From positions 1 to 5,514 of the forward strand of contig JANJUA010000218.1 in NCBI GenBank assembly GCA_024710825.1: DNA of 5,514 nucleotides, written 5' to 3'. Each line of letters starts with the position of its first letter. Position 1 is the stretch's first letter. This document shows, piece after piece, positions 1 through 5,514 of the stretch. The translations under genes and the position numbers were made by a program. Under the pieces are notes generated by a model. That model saw only the letters and a list, made by a program, of their open reading frames with translations, was not told the DNA's origin and did not search any database. The stretch comes from Solirubrobacteraceae bacterium (GTDB taxonomy: Bacteria > Actinomycetota > Thermoleophilia > Solirubrobacterales > Solirubrobacteraceae).

Positions 1-1022
1 GCCCGGAGCACGCGCTCGAGATCGCCGATCGCGTCACCCGGGCTTGGAGCGAGCCGTTCATGGTCGCCGGACGCCCGCTGCGCGTCCAGGCCAGCACGGG
101 CGTCGCGCTGTCCGACGGCACCGACACCGCCGACGACCTGCTCTCCAACGCCGACACCGCGATGTACCGCGGCAAGCAGGCCGGCTCCACCACGGTCGAG
201 CTCTTCGACGACCGCCTGCGCCACCGGACCCGGCGGACCCTGAGGATGGAGCGCGAGCTGCGCGACGCGCTCGACTCCGGCGGGCTGATCGCGCACTTCC
301 AGCCTATCGTGGACCTTCGCGACGGGCGCTGCGTCGGGCTCGAGGCGCTGGCGCGCTGGCAGCACCCGACGCAGGGGCTGCTGGGCGCCGACCGGTTCGT
401 CGAGCTCGCGGAGGACAGCGGGCTCATGGTCCCGCTCGGCGAGCGCGTCCTCGACCTGGCCCTGGGGCAGGTCGCCGCCTGGCGCCGCGCCGGCCACGAG
501 CGCCTGTGGGTCTCGGTCGACGTGTCTCCCCGTCAGCTGCAGGTCCGCGAGTTCGTCGAGGGCGTCGTCGGGCGCCTCGCCGCCCATCGGCTGCCGCCCG
601 ACGCGCTGATGCTCGAGCTGACCGAGCACGCCATGCTCGATCCGCGCACCCCGCCCGTCGGCGCGCTGCTCGCGCTCGAGCTGATCGGCGTGCGCGTCGC
701 GCTCGACGACTTCGGCACGGGCTTCTCCTCCTTGTCCTCGCTGCGAACGCTGCCGGTGAGCTCTCTGAAGATCGACCGCTCGTTCGTCGCCGACGTCGCG
801 ACCGACGCCGCCAACCGAGGCATCGTCAGCGGTGTGCTGCACATGGCGCGCGGTGCCGGCCTGACCGTGATCGCCGAGGGCGTCGAGACGGTCGAGGAGA
901 TGGAGGCGCTCAGAGAGCTCGGGTGCGACCGCGCGCAGGGCGATCACCTCGCGCGACCGCTCACGCCCGACGAGGCGACCGCCTACCTCGGCGACCGTCG
1001 CACAGCGCTCGCCCCTCGCTAG
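1..1022 (+). CDS. GGDEF-EAL cyclic-di-GMP signalling protein, C-terminal 339 residues (5' partial)
   Basis: The frame is open from base 3 to a TAG at 1020-1022, so the N-terminus is outside the window; the ATG at 60 lies inside a domain and is not the start. Residues 1 to about 70 of the fragment are the end of a GGDEF (diguanylate cyclase) domain, with ASTGVAL, a [12 protein letters not shown] helix and GKQAG; the GGDEF motif itself is not visible. Residues about 85-329 form a full EAL phosphodiesterase domain, which hydrolyses c-di-GMP to pGpG. Seen are HFQPIVDL (98-105), GLEALARW with E114, ELTE (205-208), the loop-6 motif DDFGTG (235-240), LKID (255-258), AEGVE (291-295) and QG (312-313). 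Two positions deviate: the metal-binding Asn of the usual 'NxS' strand is Asp173, and the aromatic residue after QG is Asp314. Activity is therefore likely but not certain. No signal peptide or membrane segment lies in the visible part; any sensor or membrane region would be upstream. The stop shares CTAG with the convergent sigma factor gene. Confidence 0.93.
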   Translation, partial: PEHALEIADRVTRAWSEPFMVAGRPLRVQASTGVALSDGTDTADDLLSNADTAMYRGKQAGSTTVELFDDRLRHRTRRTLRMERELRDALDSGGLIAHFQPIVDLRDGRCVGLEALARWQHPTQGLLGADRFVELAEDSGLMVPLGERVLDLALGQVAAWRRAGHERLWVSVDVSPRQLQVREFVEGVVGRLAAHRLPPDALMLELTEHAMLDPRTPPVGALLALELIGVRVALDDFGTGFSSLSSLRTLPVSSLKIDRSFVADVATDAANRGIVSGVLHMARGAGLTVIAEGVETVEEMEALRELGCDRAQGDHLARPLTPDEATAYLGDRRTALAPR

Positions 1023-2152
1023 CCGGCGTCGCGGAGCCGCTGCGCCTCGGGCAGCGACTCGAGCTTCTTCAGCGTGTGGTTCTCGATCTGGCGGATCCGC
1101 TCGCGCGTGACGTTGAACGCCCGCCCGACCTCCTCCAGCGTTCGCGGGCGCTCGCCCGTGAGCCCGAAGCGCATCTCGATCACCTCGCGCTCGCGCTGCG
1201 GCAGCGCCGCCAGCGCCCGGCGGACGTTCTCGCGCCGCAGGTTCTCCGAGGCCAGCTCGAACGGCGACTCTGCGGACTGGTCCTCGACGAAGTCGCCGAG
1301 CTCGGACTCGTCCTCCTCGCCGATCGGCTTCTCGAGCGAGATCGGCTGCTGGGACATGCGCAGGATGTCGCGCACCTCGCGCTGGGAGCACTCGAGCTCG
1401 CCGGCGATCTCCTCCGGGGTCGGCTCGCGGCCGAGCGCCTGGACGAGCTGGCGCTCGACGTGCACGACCTTGTTGAGCTTCTCGACCATGTGGACCGGGA
1501 TGCGGATCGTGCGCCCCTTGTCGGCGATGGCGCGCGTGACCGCCTGCCGGATCCACCACGTGGCGTACGTCGAGAACTTGTAGCCGCGGCGGTAGTCGAA
1601 CTTCTCGACGGCGCGGATGAGGCCCAGCGAGCCCTCCTGGATGAGGTCCAGGAACGTCAGCCCGCGGCCGAGGTAGCCCTTCGCGATCGAGACGACGAGG
1701 CGCAGGTTGGCCTCGACCATCTGCTGCTTGGCCGCCATGTCGCCCCGCTCGATGCGCTTGGCGAGGGCGACCTCCTCGGTGGCGGTCAGCAGCGGCACCC
1801 GGCCGATCGAGCGCAGGTAGAGCCGCAGCGAGTCGAGCGACGGCTCGACCGTGAGGTCGATCTCGGGCTTCTTCGCCGCGCCGCCCTCGTCGTCGTCGTC
1901 CTTGCGCTTGGACTCGGTGGCCACGGCCACCGGCTTGCCGTCCGCGCCGACGATGTCGATCCCCTGCTCCACGAGGTGCGCGTGCAGCTCGGAGAGCTGC
2001 TCCTTGGTGACCTCGACCTCCTCCAGGGAGGCGGTGATCTCCTCGATCGCGATGAAGCCGCGGTCGAGGCCGCTGGCTATGAGCGGGCGAAGCTCGTCGA
2101 GCTCGTGGATGGGAGCTTCGTCAGCGAGCAGAACGTCTGCCTTCTCCGTCAA
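1019..2152 (-). CDS. rpoD: RNA polymerase sigma factor, RpoD/SigA (group 1 or 2) type, 377 aa
   Basis: This is a sigma-70 factor that directs RNA polymerase to -10/-35 promoters, and it has the parts expected of a primary sigma. Residues about 12-68 look like a short region 1.1, followed by an acidic/lysine linker (81-97). Region 1.2 is at 105-138 ([16 protein letters not shown]). Region 2 is at about 140-225, with the core-binding segment [20 protein letters not shown], the -10 melting and recognition segment [19 protein letters not shown], and RTIRIPVHM. Region 3 includes REPTPEEIA and the linker [17 protein letters not shown] (272-288). Region 4 spans about 313-365, with [14 protein letters not shown] and the helix-turn-helix [10 protein letters not shown]. 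The start is a TTG at 2152-2150. An in-frame TGA lies a short way upstream, no ATG or GTG occurs between, and a G-rich Shine-Dalgarno-like run sits 6 nt before it. Length and 1.1/1.2 support the housekeeping factor, but high-GC actinobacteria often carry RpoD paralogues (HrdB/SigB-like), so group 2 is possible. Convergent with the EAL gene; divergent from the GTP cyclohydrolase gene. Confidence 0.93.
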   Translation of the reverse strand: MTEKADVLLADEAPIHELDELRPLIASGLDRGFIAIEEITASLEEVEVTKEQLSELHAHLVEQGIDIVGADGKPVAVATESKRKDDDDEGGAAKKPEIDLTVEPSLDSLRLYLRSIGRVPLLTATEEVALAKRIERGDMAAKQQMVEANLRLVVSIAKGYLGRGLTFLDLIQEGSLGLIRAVEKFDYRRGYKFSTYATWWIRQAVTRAIADKGRTIRIPVHMVEKLNKVVHVERQLVQALGREPTPEEIAGELECSQREVRDILRMSQQPISLEKPIGEEDESELGDFVEDQSAESPFELASENLRRENVRRALAALPQREREVIEMRFGLTGERPRTLEEVGRAFNVTRERIRQIENHTLKKLESLPEAQRLRDAG

Positions 2153-2158
2153 CCTACG

Positions 2159-2166
2159 CCCCCCTC
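2159..2166 (-). promoter_or_regulatory. Shine-Dalgarno-like site for the sigma factor gene
   Basis: On the - strand this reads GAGGGGGG and ends 6 nt before the TTG start codon at 2152. It is the only purine-rich run close enough to serve, and it supports TTG as the real start. The six-G tract gives several possible pairings with the 16S tail, none of them a textbook GGAGG. Confidence 0.5.
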
Positions 2167-2233
2167 GGGCTATGCGACCTCGTCGCTGTCATATCGACCG
2201 TCGGCGACAGCGGCTTGATCCCTGGTCCCCCGC

Positions 2234-2250
2234 CTGTCACCAAGTGATAG
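2234..2250. repeat. 17-bp inverted repeat, candidate operator or 5'-leader hairpin
   Basis: The sequence is CTGTCAC-CAA-GTGATAG: two 7-base arms that pair at six positions plus one G-T wobble, with a 3-base centre. It ends 26 bp before the ATG of the GTP cyclohydrolase gene and lies about 82-98 bp upstream of the sigma factor start. Short symmetric arms of this size fit a dimeric repressor site. If transcribed, it could also form a small stem with a CAA loop. It contains an in-frame GTG (2244) that is an alternative but less likely start for the downstream gene. No known regulator box is recognised. Confidence 0.4.
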
Positions 2251-2276
2251 CACAGGTTCCCGCTACCGTTGAGCGC

Positions 2277-3248
2277 ATGGAGCTCCTCGCCACCCCGGAC
2301 GTCCAGGCTAGCCGGCCCACGGTTCGCATCTCGCTGTCCCGAGTAGGTGTCACAGGCGTAGAGAAGGTGATCCGCGTCCAGCAGCAACTCTTCTCGGCCA
2401 AGCTCGAGTGCTACGTGGACCTCGGACCTCAGCAGAAGGGCGCGCACATGTCGCGCTTCGAGGAGACGGTCAACGACGTCGTGGGCGAGGTCATCCTCGG
2501 CGAAGAGGCCTTCCAGGCGGAGACGCTGGCGGTCCGGATCGCCGAGGAGGTGCGCGTCCGCCAGGACGCGCTGCGGGCCGAGGTGACGATCGCCGCGCGC
2601 TACCCGGAGCACAAGCCGGCCCCGGTCTCGGGCATCCCGACGCAGGAGATCTACACGCTGTTCGGATCGGCCGTCGCGGGGCCCGAGGGGACGCGGCGGA
2701 TGGTCGGCGTCGCCGCGCAGGGCATGACCGCCTGCCCGTGCGCCCAGGAGATCCTCGCGGGCCGGGCGCGCGAGCGGCTCGCCACGCGCGGCTTCTCCGC
2801 CGAGCAGGTCGAGCAGATCCTCGACGACGTCCCCGTGGCGACGCACAACCAGCGCGGGCTGGGGACGCTGCACATCGGCTGCCCCGAGGACTGCGAGGTC
2901 GAGCTCGACGCCATGACGCTGCTCGGCATCGTCGAGGAGTCGATGTCCAGCGAGATATACGAGATGATGAAGCGCAGCGACGAGGCGTTCGTGGTCGAGA
3001 AGGCGCACCGCCGCCCGCGCTTCGTCGAGGACTGCGTGCGCGAGATGGTCCGCGGCGTGGTGGACGGCCTGCCGGAGCTGTCGGACCGCCACTTCGTCTT
3101 CGCCCGGCAGGAGAACCTCGAGTCGATCCACCAGCACAACGTCGTCGCCGAGCGCTTCGGCCTGCTCGGCGAGCTGCGCCGGGAGCTCGAGACCGGCGAG
3201 CACGCGCTGCACCACACGGGGATGCGCGAGTGGCTGGACGGGGCGTAG
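2277..3248 (+). CDS. folE2: GTP cyclohydrolase, FolE2/MptA family (COG1469), 323 aa
   Basis: This cytoplasmic enzyme opens the GTP ring to make a dihydroneopterin derivative, the first step of the pterin/folate route. Bacterial FolE2 makes 7,8-dihydroneopterin triphosphate; archaeal MptA makes dihydroneopterin 2',3'-cyclic phosphate. Family marks, in order, are the N-terminal PDVQASRP (7-14) and RVGVTGVEKVI (22-32), the QKGAHMSRFEE loop (53-63), GMTACPCAQE (149-158) with the metal-site cysteine pair, ATHNQRG (188-194) with His190, SEIYEMMKRSDE (225-236), RPRFVEDCVR (246-255) and the C-terminal ENLESIHQHN (279-288). About 35 residues separate the CPC from the HNQR histidine, which resembles the MptA branch more than short bacterial FolE2; 323 aa also matches MptA better. 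The ATG at 2277 gives the usual short N-terminus before PDVQ. A GTG at 2244 is in frame but inside the inverted repeat. The ribosome site is weak (GAG at 2271-2273). The open frame continues far upstream, but that is antisense to the sigma factor. The product type cannot be decided from sequence alone. Confidence 0.92.
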   Translation: MELLATPDVQASRPTVRISLSRVGVTGVEKVIRVQQQLFSAKLECYVDLGPQQKGAHMSRFEETVNDVVGEVILGEEAFQAETLAVRIAEEVRVRQDALRAEVTIAARYPEHKPAPVSGIPTQEIYTLFGSAVAGPEGTRRMVGVAAQGMTACPCAQEILAGRARERLATRGFSAEQVEQILDDVPVATHNQRGLGTLHIGCPEDCEVELDAMTLLGIVEESMSSEIYEMMKRSDEAFVVEKAHRRPRFVEDCVREMVRGVVDGLPELSDRHFVFARQENLESIHQHNVVAERFGLLGELRRELETGEHALHHTGMREWLDGA

Positions 3249-3254
3249 CCCGAC

Positions 3255-3264
3255 GCCGCGCGGC
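3255..3264. repeat. 10-bp palindrome between convergent stop codons
   Basis: GCCGCGCGGC is a perfect palindrome that fills most of the 16-bp gap between the folE2 stop (3248) and the stop of the small membrane protein gene (3265). Its position would suit a bidirectional transcription end. The stem is too short and no T-run follows on either strand, so it is not a standard intrinsic terminator. Chance is plausible at this GC content. Confidence 0.25.
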
Positions 3265-3675
3265 TCAGAGCTGCTCGTCGACGCAGGCCTCGAGCGCCGC
3301 CGCGCGCTCGCCCTGCGCGTAGGCGACGATCGGCAGCACGCTCGGCTCGGTCCTGACCATCTCGATCATGTCGAGGTCGCCTTGGTCTTCGCGCGCGACC
3401 GCCACCGCGAGGTACGAGCCGTCCTCGGGGCGCAGGTACGTCGCCCGGTAGCCGTTGGCGAGCGTCTGCGGGCGCGAGGCGGAGAGCGTGTCGGCGAGCA
3501 GGTCCACGCGCAGCGGGCCGAGGCTGTCGGCGCCGTCGATGCGCCGGGCGCCGGCGTCGTCCGCGCACCTCCGCAGCTCCTCGCCCGTCGGGTCGCGCTC
3601 GATCAGCACGACCGCGAGAAGCGTTCCCGCGCACAGGACGACGAGCAGCCCGAGCAGCCCCACCAGCCATCTCAT
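3265..3675 (-). CDS. Small single-pass membrane-anchored protein of unknown function, 136 aa
   Basis: I do not recognise a family. The N-terminus starts MRW and is followed by one strongly hydrophobic helix (about 4-25), then a charged, probably extracytoplasmic domain of about 110 residues. The helix could be an uncleaved anchor or a signal peptide. Cys15 lies in it but is preceded by Val-Val-Leu, so it is not a good lipobox. The outer domain has two cysteines, Cys37 and Cys131, which could form a disulfide. It also has a segment that looks like beta strands (NGYRATYLRPEDGSYLAVAV, 74-93), followed by DLDMIEMVRTE. The ATG at 3675-3673 overlaps the pgsA TGA in ATGA, so translation is probably coupled. 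The frame stays open 36 codons further upstream within pgsA, but the hydrophobic start after MRW argues for this ATG. A role near the membrane or envelope is inference from the anchor and the pgsA coupling only. Confidence 0.78.
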   Translation of the reverse strand: MRWLVGLLGLLVVLCAGTLLAVVLIERDPTGEELRRCADDAGARRIDGADSLGPLRVDLLADTLSASRPQTLANGYRATYLRPEDGSYLAVAVAREDQGDLDMIEMVRTEPSVLPIVAYAQGERAAALEACVDEQL

Positions 3676-4220
3676 GCCCCCACCCGCTCCCGATCCGCGA
3701 GCACCCGCCGCAGCCCGAAGAAGTACTCGAGCCCCGACACGATCGTCACCGCCACCGTCAGGTAGACGAGCACGTCGAGCCACAGCGGCGAGCCGCTGAC
3801 CGCGATGAGCAGGAAGATCGTCGCCACCTGAAGCGCGGTCTTCACCTTGCCCCAGCGGTTGGCCGCGATCACGACGCCCTGGCTCGTGGCGGCCATCCGG
3901 CTCATCGTCACCGCCAGCTCCCGCGCGATGATGACCATCGCCACCCAGGCGGCCAGCCGGTCCAGCGAGACGAGCGCGACGAGGGCGGCGACGACGAGCA
4001 GCTTGTCCGCGATCGGGTCCATCAGCTTTCCGAAGGTGGTGATCGCGCCGCGCGTGCGCGCGAGCCAGCCGTCGACCCAGTCGGTGATCGACGCGAACGC
4101 GAACACGATCGCCGCGAGCAGGTCCCCGTTCTCGGTCTGGTCCAGCAGCGCCACCACGACGACCGGCACGAGCAGGATGCGCAGCACGGTGAGCAGGTTC
4201 GGGAGGTTGAGGGGGAACAC
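3672..4220 (-). CDS. pgsA: CDP-diacylglycerol--glycerol-3-phosphate 3-phosphatidyltransferase (PgsA), 182 aa
   Basis: This integral membrane enzyme condenses CDP-diacylglycerol with sn-glycerol 3-phosphate to give phosphatidylglycerophosphate, the committed step toward phosphatidylglycerol and cardiolipin. The full CDP-alcohol phosphotransferase signature is present: D47-x2-D50-G51-x2-A54-R55-x8-G64-x3-D68-x3-D72, with all four metal-binding aspartates. The N-terminal NLPNLLTVLRI (5-15), the IIARELAVTMSRM segment (97-109) and GKVKTALQ (124-131) fit PgsA better than phosphatidylinositol-phosphate, cardiolipin or phosphatidylserine synthases of the same superfamily. About five to six hydrophobic segments and the length are normal for the family. 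The start is a GTG at 4220-4218, chosen because it places NLPNLLT at the usual distance. The gene lies 16 bp after the RhtA-like exporter gene, and its stop overlaps the next start, so it sits in the middle of an operon. Confidence 0.94.
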   Translation of the reverse strand: MFPLNLPNLLTVLRILLVPVVVVALLDQTENGDLLAAIVFAFASITDWVDGWLARTRGAITTFGKLMDPIADKLLVVAALVALVSLDRLAAWVAMVIIARELAVTMSRMAATSQGVVIAANRWGKVKTALQVATIFLLIAVSGSPLWLDVLVYLTVAVTIVSGLEYFFGLRRVLADRERVGA

Positions 4221-4236
4221 GATCGCGACCCCGACC

Positions 4237-5118
4237 CTACGCGTCCACGGGCGCCATCGCGTTGCGCGTGGCGCCCGCGCTCGCGGCGACGACCAGGGCG
4301 ATGGCGACGACCTCGTGCGCCGCGAGCCCCTGGCCCAGCACGATCAGGCCCGCGAGCGCCGCCACCGCGGGCTCGACGCTCATCAGGACGCTGAACACCC
4401 GGCGCGGCATGCGCCGCAGGGCCTCCATCTCCAGCGTGTAGGGGATCGCCGAGCTGAGCAGTCCCACCGCGGCGCCGAGGGCGAGCAGCTCGGGCCGCAG
4501 GAGGTCCGCCCCGCCCTCGGCGATCCCCGAGCCGAGCGGCACGACCGTCGCGACGACCAGGGCGATCGTCACCCCGTCCGCGCCCCGGAAGCGCGGGCCG
4601 GCACGCGCCGCGAGCACGATGTACAGCGCCCAGCAGAGCCCGGCGACCAGGGCGAAGACCAGGCCGAGGGCATCGATGCCGGACGCGCCGAGCGGGTTGG
4701 CGAGCAGCACGATCCCCGCCGCGGCGAGCACCACCCAGAGCAGGTCGAGCGCCCGCCTCGACCCGAGCACCGCCACCGACAGGGGGCCGACGAACTCGAC
4801 GGTCACCGCGACGCCCAGCGGAATCCGGTCCAGCGCCTCGTAGAAGGCGAGGTTCATAGCGCCGAGCGCGAGCCCGAAGCAGACGACGAGCCGCATGTCC
4901 GCGGCCGAGTAGCCGCGCACGCGCACGCGGAAGACGAGCGCCATGATGGCGGCGCCGAAGACGACCCGCAGCAGGCTCGCGCCCGCGGCGCCGACCTCGT
5001 CGAAGAGCGTCGTCGCGATCGCCGCCCCGAACTGGACCGACACGATGCCGGTCAGGACGAGGGCGACCGGCGGGATCCGCTCTACGGCTTGAGGCGACGC
5101 CCCGTCTGGAACAGCCAC
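4237..5118 (-). CDS. rhtA: RhtA-like EamA/DMT-superfamily exporter, about 293 aa
   Basis: This inner-membrane carrier is of the drug/metabolite transporter superfamily, with two EamA halves and about ten hydrophobic helices. It closely resembles E. coli RhtA, the threonine/homoserine exporter, as I recall that sequence. Shared stretches are SVQFGAAIATTLF (27-39), LGAMN (85-89), IPLGVAVTVEFVGPL (99-113) followed by SRR (120-122), WVVLA (128-132), AGLCWALYI (159-167), SSAIPYTLEMEALRRMP (222-238) and LMSVEPAVAALAG (245-257). Amino-acid efflux is the likely role, but the substrate is inferred from similarity. The start is uncertain. GTG at 5118 is chosen because it leaves an RhtA-like N-terminus and follows GGGTGG; GTG at 5127 would add three residues, and there is no ATG nearby. 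Either start lies inside the permease gene (37-46 bp overlap), which points to translational coupling. The frame continues further upstream without hydrophobic or family-like sequence. Confidence 0.88.
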   Translation of the reverse strand: MAVPDGASPQAVERIPPVALVLTGIVSVQFGAAIATTLFDEVGAAGASLLRVVFGAAIMALVFRVRVRGYSAADMRLVVCFGLALGAMNLAFYEALDRIPLGVAVTVEFVGPLSVAVLGSRRALDLLWVVLAAAGIVLLANPLGASGIDALGLVFALVAGLCWALYIVLAARAGPRFRGADGVTIALVVATVVPLGSGIAEGGADLLRPELLALGAAVGLLSSAIPYTLEMEALRRMPRRVFSVLMSVEPAVAALAGLIVLGQGLAAHEVVAIALVVAASAGATRNAMAPVDA

Positions 5119-5514
5119 GTCGACCACCCGACGGTGACCGCCGCGAGCGCGCCGGTGACCGCGAGCGCGAGCAGCACGCTCACGTCGCTGGAGCCGAGGA
5201 ACCCGTAGCGGACCGCCTGCACGAGGTAGAAGATCGGGTTCAGGTGCGAGAGCTCCTCCCACGGCGAGGGGAGCAGGTCCACGGAGTAGAAGACGCCGCC
5301 CAGGAACGTCAGCGGCAGGATGACGAGGTTGTTGAAGAAGCCGGTGAAGTCCCAGGACTCGGCGTAGATGCCGACGATCACGCCGAGGGCCGAGAACAGC
5401 GTCAGCCCGAGCGCGACCGCCACGAGCAGCACGAGCGGCTGGCGGACCGGCAGGTCGGTGGCCGCGAGCGCGAGCGCGAGCAGCGCGACGCCGATCAGCA
5501 CCGCGCGCACGACG
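5082..5514 (-). CDS. ABC-2 type transporter permease, C-terminal 143 residues (5' partial)
   Basis: This is the membrane subunit of an ABC exporter. The frame is open to the right edge of the window, so the N-terminal part, probably 100-120 residues, is missing; the GTG at 5510 lies in mid-protein. The visible part has about four hydrophobic stretches: an Ala/Leu-rich one (about 2-20), one around 29-50, one around 60-85 and a C-terminal one (about 115-135). The best family mark is the block LPLTFLGGVFYSVDLLP, followed by LSHLNPIFYLVQAVRYGFLG, typical of the ABC2_membrane family (YadH, NodJ and DrrB-like permeases). The E. coli YadH-like group is the closest I recall. The cargo cannot be told from this. 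The matching ATPase would be expected just upstream, beyond 5514. The TAG at 5084-5082 lies inside the RhtA-like gene. Confidence 0.9.
   Translation of the reverse strand, partial: VVRAVLIGVALLALALAATDLPVRQPLVLLVAVALGLTLFSALGVIVGIYAESWDFTGFFNNLVILPLTFLGGVFYSVDLLPSPWEELSHLNPIFYLVQAVRYGFLGSSDVSVLLALAVTGALAAVTVGWSTWLFQTGRRLKP

Larger units (their letters stand above)
2153..2276. promoter_or_regulatory. Divergent intergenic region between sigma factor and GTP cyclohydrolase genes
   Basis: These 124 bases separate two divergently read genes, so promoters for both should lie here. I see no convincing -35/-10 pair. Weak candidates are, on the - strand, TCAACG then 17 nt then TATCAC (about 2273-2245), and on the + strand a TANNNT-type TACCGT at 2264-2269 without a good -35. 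The local AT content is higher than in the flanking genes around 2235-2260. The main visible structure is the inverted repeat at 2234-2250. No riboswitch fold is recognised. Confidence 0.45.

Noticed and set aside
1031..1040. Small hairpin GCGG-AG-CCGC near the convergent stops as a terminator
   Set aside because: The stem is 4 bp, lies within the sigma coding sequence and has no T-run after it.
44..2218. Very long + strand open frame (724 codons) across the EAL gene and antisense to the sigma factor
   Set aside because: Its translation is Arg/Ala/Asp-rich low-complexity sequence, as expected from reading high-GC genes in a wrong frame. Clear family motifs lie in the overlapping frames.
2215..2251. 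TTGATC with a downstream GATAGC as a promoter for folE2
   Set aside because: The gap is about 25 bp, too long for a sigma-70 promoter.
2234..2255. CTGT...ACAG pair as a LexA/SOS box
   Set aside because: The half sites are 14 bases apart rather than 8, and do not match the actinobacterial SOS box; the inner inverted repeat explains the symmetry better.
1851..2276. Upstream extension of the folE2 frame from an ATG at 1851
   Set aside because: The extra 142 residues are Ser/Arg-rich and antisense to the sigma factor gene; family homology starts at about 2277.
2154..3215. - strand open frame of 353 codons antisense to folE2
   Set aside because: Low-complexity shadow translation with no family motif; the + strand frame carries the conserved FolE2/MptA motifs.
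3847..5208. + strand open frame of 453 codons opposite pgsA and the exporter gene
   Set aside because: Ser/Thr- then Arg/His/Glu-rich shadow; the - strand frames show membrane helices and family signatures.
5464..5481. Three tandem GCGAGC hexamers
   Set aside because: On the coding strand they encode part of an Ala/Leu-rich membrane helix of the ABC permease; ordinary codon bias explains them.

Overview
The window is very GC-rich with strong G/C third-position bias and GTG/TTG starts, which suggests a high-GC actinomycetote. A Thermoleophilia/Solirubrobacterales-like organism is my best guess, based on the MptA-like GTP cyclohydrolase and the form of the sigma factor. This is inference; no marker RNA gene is present. 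Six protein genes fill almost all of the sequence, and two of them run off the ends. I see no tRNA, rRNA, CRISPR array, insertion sequence or phage gene.

Left part (1-2152): the 3' end of a GGDEF-EAL cyclic-di-GMP signalling protein on the + strand meets, tail to tail, a 377-residue RpoD-type sigma factor on the - strand. Their stop codons are both read from one CTAG palindrome (1019-1022), so there is no intergenic space.

Middle (2153-3248): a 124-bp divergent intergenic region holds a near-perfect 17-bp inverted repeat and separates the sigma factor from a + strand GTP cyclohydrolase of the FolE2/MptA family. The enzyme makes the first pterin intermediate, most likely for folate. Its spacing between the Cys-Pro-Cys and His-Asn-Gln-Arg motifs looks like the archaeal MptA branch rather than typical bacterial FolE2.

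Right part (3265-5514): a compact - strand gene series, read right to left. It runs from an ABC-2 type permease (N-terminus outside the window) to an RhtA-like ten-helix exporter whose start lies inside the permease gene. After a 16-bp gap comes the phosphatidylglycerophosphate synthase PgsA, then a small single-pass membrane protein of unknown function starting in a 4-bp ATGA overlap with pgsA. The spacing suggests one transcript for membrane-located products, but shared function is not shown. Its promoter must lie beyond the right edge or be internal. It ends 16 bp from the convergent GTP cyclohydrolase gene.

No clearly new multi-gene system is visible. The points most worth checking are the MptA-like cyclohydrolase, the candidate operator upstream of it, the Asn-to-Asp change in the EAL domain, the shared CTAG stops, and the unknown small protein coupled to pgsA.
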